Shown: positions 25,075 through 34,829, counted from the stretch's first letter. The stretch: DNA of 64,000 bases from Salipiger sp. H15 (GCF_040409955.1 NZ_CP123384.1:2551501-2615500); one strand, 5' to 3'. The notes: generated by a model not told the origin, from the sequence alone. Made by a program: numbers and translations.

Positions 25075-25842
25075 ATGCAGATCGACGCGAAACTTGTGGC
25101 CGTGGTGTCGGGCGGCGCCTCGGGGCTGGGGGCCGCCACAGCGGCGCGGCTCGCGGGGCTGGGCGCCAAGGTCACGCTGCTCGACCGGGACGCCGAGCGC
25201 GGGCCGGTGACGGCGGCGGAGATCGGCGGGCGGTTCATCGAGACCGACGTGACCGACCCCGCGAGCATCGCCGCGGCGCTGGCGCAGGTCATCGAGGCCG
25301 AGGGCGCGCTGCACGTCGCGGTCAGTTGTGCGGGCATCGCGCCGGGGGCCAAGACCGTCTCGCGCGGCGCGCCGCATGACCCGGCGCTTTTCGCCCGGGC
25401 GATCGCGATCAATCTCACCGGCACGTTCAACCTCGCCTCGCAGGCGGCGGCGCTGATGGCGAAGAACGACCCGCTCGACGCGGACGGCAGTCGCGGGGTG
25501 ATCGTCAACACCGCCTCGGTCGCGGCCTACGAGGGGCAGGTGGGGCAGGTGGCCTATGCCGCCTCGAAGGGCGGCGTGGTGGGCATGACCCTGCCCATGG
25601 CGCGCGATCTCGCCTCGCTGGGGATCCGCGTCTGCGCCATCGCCCCGGGGCTGTTCCTGACGCCGATGATGCAGGGGCTGCCGCAGGAGGTGCAGGACAG
25701 CCTCGGCCAGCAGGTGCCTTTCCCGGCGCGGCTCGGCAACCCGTCGGAATACGCCGCGCTGGTGCAGCACATCGTCGAGAACCCGATGCTGAACGGCGAG
25801 GTGATCCGGCTCGACGGCGCGATCCGCATGGCGGCGCGCTGA
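25075..25842 (+). CDS. 3-hydroxyacyl-CoA dehydrogenase type-2-like SDR (HSD10 family)
   Basis: This short-chain dehydrogenase has the NAD-binding SGGASGLG (12-19) and the catalytic Asn113, Ser148, Tyr161 and Lys165 (YAASK). The stretch NDPLDADGSRGVIVNTASV through AAYEGQVGQVAYAASKGGVVGMTLPMARDLA is highly typical of HSD17B10-like enzymes, which oxidise short-chain 3-hydroxyacyl-CoAs. Substrate in this organism is inferred. A GGGAGGAG site precedes the ATG. A tandem repeat separates it from the downstream gene. Confidence 0.9.
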   Translation: MQIDAKLVAVVSGGASGLGAATAARLAGLGAKVTLLDRDAERGPVTAAEIGGRFIETDVTDPASIAAALAQVIEAEGALHVAVSCAGIAPGAKTVSRGAPHDPALFARAIAINLTGTFNLASQAAALMAKNDPLDADGSRGVIVNTASVAAYEGQVGQVAYAASKGGVVGMTLPMARDLASLGIRVCAIAPGLFLTPMMQGLPQEVQDSLGQQVPFPARLGNPSEYAALVQHIVENPMLNGEVIRLDGAIRMAAR

Positions 25843-25911
25843 GCGCATTTGTGCTGGCGCACGGGGCGCATTTGTGCAGGCGCACGGGGCGCATTTGTGC
25901 AGGCGCACAGG
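25843..25911. repeat. Three tandem 23-bp repeats containing GTGC-N4-GCAC dyads
   Basis: Units at 25843-25865, 25866-25888 and 25889-25911 differ by one or two bases. Each contains GCGCATTTGTGC and a GTGC-N4-GCAC inverted repeat; a degenerate fourth piece is at about 25922-25939. They lie between the SDR stop and the start of the luciferase-like gene. The 23-bp spacing puts the dyads about two helical turns apart, which suits cooperative binding, but simple slippage duplication is also possible. Confidence 0.85.
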
Positions 25912-25998
25912 GCGAGCCGGCCTTTGTGCGCCTGTGCAGGGTGACGGTGCGGGGCGGCGGGACCTATATCGGGGGTCAACACGATCCAGAGGTGCCGC

Positions 25999-27018
<1,020 letters not shown>

Positions 27019-27042
27019 TCCCCTTGCTGCTCCGTGCCCGGC

Positions 27043-28128
27043 TTACGGCTTGGCGCGGAGCGACTGGATCTGGGTCTGGAGCCGTGCGAGCACGGCCGAG
27101 AGCAGCATGCTCTCGCGGGTGCTCTGCTCCTCGCGCGGGTAGACCATCTGGCCGTCGGCAAGCGCCGTGGCGGTGCGGATGAGGCGCTGGAAGGGACGGG
27201 TGAGGTAGCGGAAGAGCACGCTCACCGCGATCAGCACCGTCAGCGAGATCCCGGCGATGATCAGGTTGATCATCCGCATGAAATCCGGAAGCGCCGCGCC
27301 GAAGCTGTCCTCGCGCACGTCGACGATCAGCGTCCAGCCAAAGCCCGGCATGGTGTCGAGCGTGAAGTTCGGCAGCACCGCGTAGAGGTGGCCGGCGTCG
27401 CTGCGGTGCAGGCGGGTGCGGTCGGCGTCGGGACGGCCGGCGAGGATCAGCCCCTCGACCCGCGCGGGCAGCTCGGCTTCGGGATCGGGGCGGGTGTCGA
27501 CGAGGGTGCGGCCCTTGCGGTCGCGGATCAGCGCCGCGAGGTCGAGCTCCTTCGCCGCCTCGGACATGTACTCCTGAACCCAGGACATGCGCAGGCTGTA
27601 GACTGCCACGGCCTGCGTGTCGCCGAAGCTGTCCTTCACCGGCATCGAGATGTTGATGAGGCTCACCTCGTCATCCTTGCCCTCGTTGCGGACGTAGGCG
27701 TTGCCCACGGTCTCGCCGGCGAAGCCGGAGCGGAACCAGTTGCGTTCGGACACGTCGTCGCCGACGCGCTCGCCGTGCGAGCCGGCGATGACCAGCCCGT
27801 CGGGCGAGGCGAAGCCGGCCCAGGCGATCTGGCCGCCGGCGCGGGTGACGGCATTGGCGAAGTCCTGCATCTCGGCGGGGTCGGAATAGGCGGTGCGTTC
27901 GGCGACGGCGCGCAGAGAATCAAATTCCCGGGTGATCGCCTTGTTGAAGGTCTGTGCCAGCGCCTGCGCGCCGCGAAGGCCGAGCTCGCGCTGCAGCTGG
28001 ACCTGGTATTCCTGTGCCTGCCAGCGAATGCCGAAGATGGCCGCCGCGGTGGCGGAGACCAGCACGAAAAGCAGCACCCCGAGGAAGGAAGTGGTGATTT
28101 TCGGGTGACGATCGAGACGATCCGGCAT
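27043..28128 (-). CDS. Membrane protein with periplasmic Cache-like sensor domain, no output domain
   Basis: The 361-aa protein has one membrane helix (about residues 12-32), a periplasmic domain of about 255 residues with dCache features (GQIAWAGFASPDGLVIAGSHGE, VSERNWFRSGFAGE, SLINISMPVKDSFGDTQAVAVYSLRM), a second membrane helix (about 285-310), then a HAMP-like segment (RYLTRPFQRLIRTATALADG) and a short helix (ESMLLSAVLARLQTQIQSLRA). No histidine kinase, GGDEF or methyl-accepting domain follows. It probably senses a small ligand and signals through a partner. Confidence 0.85.
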   Translation of the reverse strand: MPDRLDRHPKITTSFLGVLLFVLVSATAAAIFGIRWQAQEYQVQLQRELGLRGAQALAQTFNKAITREFDSLRAVAERTAYSDPAEMQDFANAVTRAGGQIAWAGFASPDGLVIAGSHGERVGDDVSERNWFRSGFAGETVGNAYVRNEGKDDEVSLINISMPVKDSFGDTQAVAVYSLRMSWVQEYMSEAAKELDLAALIRDRKGRTLVDTRPDPEAELPARVEGLILAGRPDADRTRLHRSDAGHLYAVLPNFTLDTMPGFGWTLIVDVREDSFGAALPDFMRMINLIIAGISLTVLIAVSVLFRYLTRPFQRLIRTATALADGQMVYPREEQSTRESMLLSAVLARLQTQIQSLRAKP

Positions 28129-28584
28129 GGGCTACCCTTTCCCTGTACGCAACTGCTCCAAACCGCCGCCGGTCTTTCTGGTTCCGGTCTTCGCGATCTT
28201 GGTTAATCAAACCTTAGAAGCGGGGGAGGGAAAAACTGTGATTGAACTGTGGCGGAAATGGGTCGAAATCGCCTTTCAGGTAAATGATTGTTGATTGAGT
28301 AGGGGCTAATGTCGCCTGCGCGACACGTCCCCGGCGATCGTTGCCGTTGGGCGCGCGGTCCTTCCCGGCTCCGGCGCGGCGGGACTGCATCTTCGCCGGG
28401 CCATGGCAGGGCCGGGACCGGCGCCAATTCGCCTGTGCCGCCGGTTTCCCGGCGGGCTTCCCCGGCCCGAGGGCACGCGCGCTTGCCCGGTCCCGCCGAC
28501 ATCCGCAGTATCGGGCACAGGAATTGAACTCGGGCGCGCCGGCCGCATCGTCAGGGCCGGCAGATTTTTGCAGGGAGAACTTCG
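28129..28584. other. 456-bp gap upstream of two divergent genes
   Basis: The part at 28225-28305 is A+T-richer and likely holds the promoter of the leftward Cache-protein gene; no clear -35/-10 pair could be set. From 28305 to 28584 it is GC-rich with no convincing gene; frames found there have no start-site or motif support. Confidence 0.4.
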
Positions 28585-28758
28585 ATGAGCGTGAAGGTCA
28601 GCAAGAACGTCAAGGGTGGCAGCGTGTCGGTCGGCAGCGGCGGCGCACATGCCAAGGTCTCGGGCAAGGCGGGTTCGGTGAATGTCGGCAAGAAGGGCGT
28701 GAAGGCGAACGTCAAGATCCCCGGGACCGGCGTCAGCGTCAGCAAGAAGATCAAGTGA
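28585..28758 (+). CDS. DUF4236-like tiny Gly/Lys-rich protein (57 aa)
   Basis: The frame at ATG 28585 (GGGAG 9 nt upstream) encodes alternating Val-Lys-Val/Gly strands: SVKVSKNVKGGSVSVGSGG, GSVNVGKKGVKANV and KIPGTGVSVSKKIK. The NVGKKG...IPGTG(V/L)S pattern is that of the DUF4236 family, usually an N-terminal domain of about 50 residues of unknown role. Here the whole protein is little more than this motif. It is strongly basic and repetitive, with no cysteine. A clean terminator follows 9 bp after the stop, marking a single-gene transcript. Confidence 0.8.
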   Translation: MSVKVSKNVKGGSVSVGSGGAHAKVSGKAGSVNVGKKGVKANVKIPGTGVSVSKKIK

Positions 28759-29142
28759 GCGCGCCCGGGCTGCCCGAAACCTATCCGGGCAGCCTTTTCC
28801 GGGACCGCATCGGATCTCCGCGCGCGCGCTCTTTCAGCGCAGGACTTTCGGACCGACAGGCGGCATTCCGGGGCGCCGGGGTGCATCGCCCGGAATGCGC
28901 GTGGCCCAAAATCCGTTTGCGGAAAATCCAGTCTCTCCAGGACCTTCCGGGGTGACTTCTCCCGACTGACATGCCTAGGCGGGACTGCAATCCCGCCTGC
29001 CGATTTCCCCGGTGCTGAGCGGGTGGGCATTCTGTGTTAGCATTGCGCAGATTGGCGGCGATTCTGAACTGAGCGTCACCCTGTATTTCAATTCGCCCGT
29101 TTCATTCCGGCCGCCCAAGAATTTCAATTGCGGGAGGAAGAA
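28759..29142. other. 384-bp gap between the DUF4236-like gene and iorA
   Basis: It holds the terminator at 28768-28798 and a hairpin at 28978-28997 (GGCGGGA/TCCCGCC, loop CTGCAA) without T-run. The iorA promoter should lie between 29000 and 29130, where the sequence becomes A+T-richer. No gene was seen. Confidence 0.5.
28768..28798 (+). terminator. Intrinsic terminator after the DUF4236-like gene
   Basis: GGCTGCCCG (28768-28776) pairs with CGGGCAGCC (28786-28794), followed by TTTT. Confidence 0.85.
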
Positions 29143-29595
29143 ATGACCACCATTACGCTGAACGGCACCCAGCGGGACTTCGACGAAGATCCCGCCATGC
29201 CGCTGCTCTGGGCCATCCGCGACATCGCCGGGCTCACGGGTACGAAATACGGCTGCGGCGCCGGGCTCTGCGGGGCCTGCACGGTGCATGTCGAGGGCAA
29301 GGCGGTGCGCGCCTGCCAGACCAGCCTTGGCGCCGTCGAGGGCAAGGCCGTCACCACCATCGAGGGGCTCGACCCCGAGGGCAACCACCCCGTTCAGGTC
29401 GCGTGGCGCGATCTCAACGTGCCGCAATGCGGCTTCTGCCAGCCCGGCCAGATCATGCAGGCGGCGGCCTTCCTCGGCGAGACCCCGAAACCCACCGACG
29501 ACCAGATTCTCGCGGCCATGTCCGGCAATGTCTGCCGCTGCGGCTGCTACCAGAGGATCGTCGAGGCCGTCCGTCACGCCAGCACGGGGATCTGA
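29143..29595 (+). CDS. iorA: Isoquinoline 1-oxidoreductase-type (2Fe-2S) subunit
   Basis: This 150-aa small subunit of a molybdenum hydroxylase carries two 2Fe-2S clusters: the plant-type set Cys38, 43, 46 and 58 ([19 protein letters not shown]) and the helical set Cys96, 99, 131 and 133 ([19 protein letters not shown]). It transfers electrons from the Mo subunit encoded next. ATG 29143 has GGGAGGAAG upstream. Substrate cannot be told from sequence; aldehydes and N-heterocycles are the family's range. Confidence 0.93.
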   Translation: MTTITLNGTQRDFDEDPAMPLLWAIRDIAGLTGTKYGCGAGLCGACTVHVEGKAVRACQTSLGAVEGKAVTTIEGLDPEGNHPVQVAWRDLNVPQCGFCQPGQIMQAAAFLGETPKPTDDQILAAMSGNVCRCGCYQRIVEAVRHASTGI

Positions 29596-29598
29596 GCC

Positions 29599-31899
29599 AT
29601 GCTGAACTATCTTGAACCGCTGATCGAGAGCGCCGCCGCCCGGGTGCGGCTGGCCAAGGTCACCCGCCGGGGCTTTCTCGGCACCACCGGCGCCTTCGCC
29701 CTTGCCGCCTACGCGGTCCCGGCGCGCGCCTTCGACACCTATGCCACCGGCGGGGCGGGCATGGAGCACGGCATCGTCGAGGACCCGCTGGTCTTCGTCT
29801 CGATCGACCCCGATGGCACGGTGACGCTGGTCGCGCACCGCTCCGAGATGGGCACCGGCAGCCGCACCTCGATCCCGATGGTCATGGCCGACGAGATGGA
29901 GGCCGACTGGTCGCGCGTGAAGATCGTCCAGGCACCGGGCGACGAGCCGAAATACGGCAACCAGGACACCGACGGCTCGCGCTCGATGCGCCACCACATC
30001 CAGATGGCGCGCAAGATCGGCGGCGCGGTGCGCACCATGTTGGCCCGCGCCGCGGCGGCGGAATGGGGTGTCGATCCCTCCGAGGTCACCGTCGAGATGC
30101 ACGAGGCGAAGGGGCCCGCGGGCCAGAGCCTCGGCTTCGGCGAGCTGGCCGCGGCGGCGATGACCCAGCCGGTCCCGGCGCACGAGGAGGTCACCTACAA
30201 GACCGAGGACCAGTTCCGCTACATCGGCAAGGGCGAGGTGCAGATCATCGACCTGCACGACATCACCACCGGCAGCGCGGTCTACGGCGCCGACGTGGTC
30301 CTGCCGGGGATGAAATACGCGGTGATCGCCCGCCCGCCGGTGGTCGCGGGCAAGGCGCTGTCCTACGACGCGACCGAGGCGCTGGCCGTCCCCGGCGTCG
30401 AGAGCGTGCACGAGATCCCCTATGTCTCGATGCCCGTGCAGTTCTCGCCGCTCGGCGGCATCGCCGTGGTCGCCAGCAACACCTGGGCCGCGATGCAGGG
30501 CCGCGACAAGCTGAAGATCGAGTGGGAGGCCGGGCCGAACGGCGGCTACAATTCCGAGCCCTACATGCAGGAGATGATCGCCACCTCGGAGAACCCCGGG
30601 ACGGTGGCGCGCGACCAGGGCGACGTCGAGGCGGCGCTTGCGGGCGCCGCGAAGACCTTCACCGGCACCTACACGCAGGATCACGTCGCGCATATCCCGA
30701 TGGAGCCGCCGGCGGCGATCGCCAGCTACACCCCGGACGCGCTCGAGATCTGGGCGCCGGTGCAGAGCCCCTACACCACGCGCAAGGACGCGGCCAAGGC
30801 GCTGGGACTCACCCCCGAGCAGGTCACGGTCAACGTCACGCTGCTCGGCGGCGGCTTCGGGCGCAAGTCCAAGGCCGACTACGTCACCGAGGCGGCGCTG
30901 CTCTCGAAGGAGGTCGGCGCGCCGGTGCGGGTGCAGTGGACGCGCGAGGATGACGTGAAGCACTCGTTCTACCACACCACCTCGGCGGAGCGGATCGACG
31001 TCGCGCTCGACGAGGCGGGCAAGGTCACCGGCTGGCGGCACCGCTCGGTGGCGCCCTCGATCCTGTCGACCTTCGCCCCGGACGAGGGCAACGTGCTGCC
31101 GATCGAGCTGGCCATGGGGATGACGGACCTGCCGTTCGACCTGCCGAACATCCGCTGCGAGCATGGCAAGGCGCTGGCCCATACGCGCATCGGCTGGTTC
31201 CGCTCGGTGTCGAACATCCCGCACGCCTGGGCGATCGGCTCCTGCGTCGGCGAGCTGGCCAGCGAGCTCGGCAAGGACCAGCGGCAGATGTGGCTCGAAC
31301 TGATCGGCGCGCCGCGCACGCTCGACCTCGCGGCCTCGGGCCTGCCGGGGGACTTCTGGAACTACGGCGAGCCCATGGCCGAATTCCCGATCGAGACCGG
31401 GCGGCTGGCCAACGTGCTCAACGTCGTGGCCGACGGCATCGGCTACGGCAAGGACCTGCCCGAGGGCGAGGGCATCGGCCTTGCCGTGCACCGCAGCTTC
31501 GTCTCCTACGTCGCCTGCGCGGCGCGGGTGAAGGTGGCGGACGGCAAGATCACCGTCCCCGAGATGCACATGGCCATCGACTGCGGCTTCGCCGCCAACC
31601 CCGAGCGCATCCAGAGCCAGCTGCAGGGCGCGGCGGTGATGGGCATGACCGTGGCGCTGCACTCGGGCATCACCTTCGAGGACGGCGCGGTGACGCAGTC
31701 GAACTACTACGACTACGACGTGGTGCGGTCCGACAACTTCCCGACCGTGGTCACCCATATCGTGCCGCACCCGTTCTCGGTCCATGCGACGGGCGTGGGC
31801 GAGCCCGGCGTGCCGCCGGTGGCACCGGCCATCGCCAACGGCCTCTTCGCCGCCACCGGTGAGCGCCGGCGCCACCTGCCGATGGGCGTCGACGCCTGA
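29599..31899 (+). CDS. iorB: Isoquinoline 1-oxidoreductase-type molybdopterin subunit
   Basis: The 766-aa catalytic subunit starts 4 bp after iorA. An N-terminal Tat signal (TRRGFLGTTGAFALAAYAVPARA) shows export to the periplasm in folded form. Mo-hydroxylase segments follow: MGTGSRTSIPMVMADEMEADW, DHVAHIPMEPPAAIA, LLGGGFGRKSKADYVTEAA, and VGEPGVPPVAPAIANGLFAATG with the catalytic Glu near the C-terminus. The pair is of the two-subunit IorAB type, without a separate FAD subunit. No XdhC-like maturation factor or cytochrome partner lies next to it. Confidence 0.93.
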   Translation: MLNYLEPLIESAAARVRLAKVTRRGFLGTTGAFALAAYAVPARAFDTYATGGAGMEHGIVEDPLVFVSIDPDGTVTLVAHRSEMGTGSRTSIPMVMADEMEADWSRVKIVQAPGDEPKYGNQDTDGSRSMRHHIQMARKIGGAVRTMLARAAAAEWGVDPSEVTVEMHEAKGPAGQSLGFGELAAAAMTQPVPAHEEVTYKTEDQFRYIGKGEVQIIDLHDITTGSAVYGADVVLPGMKYAVIARPPVVAGKALSYDATEALAVPGVESVHEIPYVSMPVQFSPLGGIAVVASNTWAAMQGRDKLKIEWEAGPNGGYNSEPYMQEMIATSENPGTVARDQGDVEAALAGAAKTFTGTYTQDHVAHIPMEPPAAIASYTPDALEIWAPVQSPYTTRKDAAKALGLTPEQVTVNVTLLGGGFGRKSKADYVTEAALLSKEVGAPVRVQWTREDDVKHSFYHTTSAERIDVALDEAGKVTGWRHRSVAPSILSTFAPDEGNVLPIELAMGMTDLPFDLPNIRCEHGKALAHTRIGWFRSVSNIPHAWAIGSCVGELASELGKDQRQMWLELIGAPRTLDLAASGLPGDFWNYGEPMAEFPIETGRLANVLNVVADGIGYGKDLPEGEGIGLAVHRSFVSYVACAARVKVADGKITVPEMHMAIDCGFAANPERIQSQLQGAAVMGMTVALHSGITFEDGAVTQSNYYDYDVVRSDNFPTVVTHIVPHPFSVHATGVGEPGVPPVAPAIANGLFAATGERRRHLPMGVDA

Positions 31900-32128
31900 C
31901 ACTCAGCGCCCCGCGCCGGGTCAGACGGCGCGGGGCGGGACGGCGGGCGAGGATAACGCCCGGTCAATCTGCCTGATCGGTGACGTGCAACGCTGCCTTG
32001 AGGCAAGGGCAGGGTGGCTGATGAAGACGGACCGCTGGAGCCTTTGCCCCCATGCACAGGCCTGTCGGTCGCGCACGGCCGCCGCCGCGCGGGGGACGAC
32101 TCGCCATGGCCTCGATGCTGGGGTGTTC

Positions 32129-32205
32129 TGGTAGGCCCGGCAGGACTTGAACCCGCAACCAAGACGTTATGAGCGCCCTGCTCTAACCAATTGAGCTACA
32201 GGCCC
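32129..32205 (-). tRNA. tRNA with CAU anticodon (tRNA-Ile2 or tRNA-Met)
   Basis: On the minus strand a full 77-nt cloverleaf with encoded CCA is present: acceptor GGGCCTG/CGGGCCT, D arm GCTC/GAGC, anticodon loop CTCATAA (anticodon at 32171-32169), T arm GCGGG-TTCAAGT-CCTGC. The base pattern looks like the lysidine-modified tRNA-Ile2 more than elongator Met, but this is a judgement from memory. The first acceptor pair is G-U, which is uncommon. Confidence 0.95.
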
Positions 32206-32633
32206 ACCGTGGTGCCTGAGTAGCATTCCCGTCCTGCCGGTCAAGTGGCCTTCTGCCTGCCGTTGCGCCGGGCGGGGGGCAAGGCCTTGTTTCCCTTGAC
32301 CGAAGCCCGGCGCCGGCAGCGGCGCGCAGCGGGGGCTTGCCCCCGGGAAAGCCGGGGCGCGACGGCCCCCGATGCGGAAGGTTTCGCGATTTTATCGGCT
32401 TCCGGCCTTTCCCTCACGCAATCGTGCGCTAGCTCGTCCGGTGTCGACGCGCCGCGCTCCCAGGGGGAACCGGCGCGGTGCGGTGCCTGCAGGCACCGTC
32501 CGAGGCGCGGTCGGAAACATTCCGGCGCGCGCTCCAGCAGCAGGGATGGGCGCGCGCAAGCCCGCCGGCATCCCTCGAAACCGCAAGCCCATAGGCCGGC
32601 CTCGCGCCGGCCGTACCGAAGACGGAGCGAGCC
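32206..32633. other. 428-bp gap between tRNA and uspA
   Basis: It holds the likely tRNA promoter and a GC hairpin at 32330-32345 (CGGGGGC, TT, GCCCCCG). No gene with ribosome site or motif was found. The uspA promoter is not clear. Confidence 0.4.
32217..32244 (-). promoter_or_regulatory. Promoter of the tRNA gene
   Basis: Leftward TTGACC (32244-32239), 16-bp spacer, TACTCA (32222-32217), which sets transcription start within a few bases of the tRNA 5' end at 32205. Confidence 0.55.
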
Positions 32634-33047
32634 ATGTTCACCCGCATCATGGTCCCTGTGGATTTGACCCATGCCGACCGGCTCGCGAAGGCGCTGACCG
32701 TCGCGGGCGATCTTGCCGCGCATTACGGCGCGCGGCTGGTCTTCGTCGGGGTCACCGCGGCCTTGCCCTCGGGAATTGCCCGCACGCCGCAGGAATACGG
32801 CGAGAAGCTCGACGCCTTTGCCAAGGCGCGGGGCCTCGCCGCGGGCGTGCCCGCCGAGGCCCATGCGGTGACCACGCATGACCCCGCGGTCGATCTCGAC
32901 CCGGCGCTGGTCGCCGCAGTGAGCGAGACCGGCGCGGATCTCGTGGTCATGGCGAGCCACGTTCCCGGGCTTGCCGACCATTTCTGGCCGTCGAACGGCG
33001 GCACCATCGCGGCGCGGGCCAAGGTCTCGGTGCTGCTGGTGCGCTGA
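32634..33047 (+). CDS. Universal stress protein (UspA family)
   Basis: The 137-aa protein has the Usp fold: MFTRIMVPVDLTHADRLAKAL at the N-terminus, a central ARLVFVGV strand and ADLVVMASHVPGLADHFWPSNGGTIAARAKVSVLLVR at the end. The ATP-binding G-2x-G-9x-G(S/T) motif is not evident, so it may be of the non-ATP type. It directly precedes a BCCT transporter gene (53 bp apart), and Usp proteins often accompany osmolyte transporters. Confidence 0.9.
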   Translation: MFTRIMVPVDLTHADRLAKALTVAGDLAAHYGARLVFVGVTAALPSGIARTPQEYGEKLDAFAKARGLAAGVPAEAHAVTTHDPAVDLDPALVAAVSETGADLVVMASHVPGLADHFWPSNGGTIAARAKVSVLLVR

Positions 33048-33100
33048 GGGCGCGACGACACGAGACGAAAAACGAAAGAAGGAAAAAGGAGGGTCCACGC

Positions 33101-34753
33101 GTGAGCGACACTTCACAGGCCCCGGACCAGGGCATCCCGGCACCGGAGGGCGCCGCGGACATCATCGACACCGATTACGAGATCGGCCAGGACAATATCG
33201 AGGCGCAGTTCGGCCCCTTCGGGCTCGACATCCACAACCCGGTCTTCGTGATCTCGGGGGCGGTGGTCGTCGCCTTCGTCTTCTACACGCTGGCGCTGCC
33301 GGAGCAGGCAGGGGCGATCTTCAGCTGGCTGTTCTCGTTTGCCACCAAGACTTTCGATTGGTTTTTCCTCGGCGCGGCGAACATCTTCGTCATCTTCTGC
33401 CTGCTGCTGATCGTGACGCCCATGGGCTCGGTGCGGCTCGGCGGGGCGGAGGCGACGCCCGACTACGGCTACGCGGGCTGGTTCGCCATGCTCTTCGCCG
33501 CGGGCATGGGCATCGGGCTCATGTTCTTCGGCGTGCTGGAACCGGTCTACCACATGGCGGTGAGCTCGCCGCTCGGCGTGCCGTCGCCCTTCGACGCGGA
33601 CGGCAACCTCATTCCCGAGAACGTCGAGGCGGCCAAGACCATCGGCCTTGCCGCGACGATCTTCCACTGGGGGCTGCACCCCTGGGCGATCTACGCGGTG
33701 ATGGCGCTGGCGCTGGCGCTGTTTTCCTACAACAAGGGCCTGCCGCTGACCGTGCGCTCGGCCTTCTACCCGCTGCTGGGCGAGCGGGTCTGGGGCTGGC
33801 CGGGGCACATCATCGACATCCTTGCGGTCTTTGCCACGCTCTTCGGCCTTGCCACCTCGCTCGGCTTCGGCGCGCAGCAGGTGAACGCCGGGCTCAACCA
33901 CGTCTTCGGCCTGCCGGTCAGCGCCACGATGCAGGTGGTGATCATCACCTTCATCACCTCGATCGCGCTGGTCTCGGTGGTGCGCGGCCTCGATGGCGGG
34001 GTGAAGGTGCTCTCCGAGATCAACATGATCCTCGCCGCGGCGCTGCTGCTCTTCGTGCTGCTGGTCGGCCCGACGCTGCTGATCTTCACCGATTTCGCCA
34101 GCGGGCTCTGGGCCTATCTCGTCGACCTCGTGCCGCTGTCGAATCCGGTGGGCCGCGAGGACACCGACTTCGTGCAGGGCTGGACCGCGTTCTACTGGGC
34201 GTGGTGGATCAGCTGGTCGCCTTTCGTCGGCATGTTCATCGCCCGCGTCAGCCGCGGCCGCACGGTGCGCGAGTTCCTCATCTGCGTGCTGATCATCCCG
34301 AGCCTCGTCTGCGTGCTCTGGATGGCGGTCTTTGGCGGTGCGGCGATCGACCAGGTGCTGAGCGATCCGGCGGGGAGCCTCGTGAAGGCCAACGTCATCG
34401 ACGACTACAACCCGCCGCTGTCGCTCTTTGCCATGCTCGAGGCGTTGCCGCTCTCCTCGATCACCTCGGTGCTGGCGGTGGTGCTGGTGATCGTCTTCTT
34501 CGTCACCTCGTCGGACTCGGGCTCGCTGGTCATCGACACGATCACCGCGGGCGGCAAGGTCGACGCGCCGGTGCCGCAGCGGGTGTTCTGGGCCTGTTTC
34601 GAGGGGGCGGTGGCGATCGTGCTGCTGCTCTCGGCCGGGGGGCTGTCGTCACTGCAATCGATGGTGATCTCGACCGGATTGCCGTTCACGCTGGTGCTGC
34701 TGGTCATGTGCCTTGCCATCTGGCGCGGGCTGCAGGCCGAACGGCGGGTGTGA
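33101..34753 (+). CDS. BCCT family betaine/choline/carnitine transporter
   Basis: A 550-aa inner-membrane transporter with about 12 helices. The BCCT signature is present: AFYWAWWISWSPFVGMFIARVSRGRTVREF, together with MGIGLMFFGVLEPVYH and the Trp-rich ATIFHWGLHPWAIYA. The family imports glycine betaine, choline or related compounds with Na+ or H+. The GTG start follows AGGAGGG. Its link with the sarcosine oxidase genes in the same region (betaine to sarcosine to glycine) is suggestive but the genes are 10 kb apart. Confidence 0.94.
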   Translation: MSDTSQAPDQGIPAPEGAADIIDTDYEIGQDNIEAQFGPFGLDIHNPVFVISGAVVVAFVFYTLALPEQAGAIFSWLFSFATKTFDWFFLGAANIFVIFCLLLIVTPMGSVRLGGAEATPDYGYAGWFAMLFAAGMGIGLMFFGVLEPVYHMAVSSPLGVPSPFDADGNLIPENVEAAKTIGLAATIFHWGLHPWAIYAVMALALALFSYNKGLPLTVRSAFYPLLGERVWGWPGHIIDILAVFATLFGLATSLGFGAQQVNAGLNHVFGLPVSATMQVVIITFITSIALVSVVRGLDGGVKVLSEINMILAAALLLFVLLVGPTLLIFTDFASGLWAYLVDLVPLSNPVGREDTDFVQGWTAFYWAWWISWSPFVGMFIARVSRGRTVREFLICVLIIPSLVCVLWMAVFGGAAIDQVLSDPAGSLVKANVIDDYNPPLSLFAMLEALPLSSITSVLAVVLVIVFFVTSSDSGSLVIDTITAGGKVDAPVPQRVFWACFEGAVAIVLLLSAGGLSSLQSMVISTGLPFTLVLLVMCLAIWRGLQAERRV

Positions 34754-34776
34754 GTTCACCCGAACGGAGAACAGGC

Positions 34777-34805
34777 GCGGGCCCCTCGGGGCCCGCGTTT
34801 CGTTT
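34777..34805. terminator. Terminator between the BCCT gene and the convergent GNAT gene
   Basis: GCGGGCCCC (34777-34785) pairs with GGGGCCCGC (34788-34796), followed by GTTTCGTTT rightward. Confidence 0.75.
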
Positions 34806-34829
34806 GTGCGGGAAGGGCCGAACCGCCGC

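Noticed and set aside
25843..25911. Tandem repeat considered as CRISPR array
   Set aside because: Units are directly adjacent without spacers, only three copies, and no cas gene is near.
28309..28527. Plus-strand frame of 72 codons in the gap before the DUF4236-like gene
   Set aside because: Pro/Arg-rich composition, no ribosome site, no motif.
28975..31902. Long minus-strand open frame opposite iorAB (about 975 codons)
   Set aside because: Antisense shadow of two well-supported genes, rich in His/Arg/Ala without motif.
32245..32667. Plus-strand frame in the gap before uspA
   Set aside because: Overlaps the uspA start in another frame, Arg/Pro-rich, no motif.
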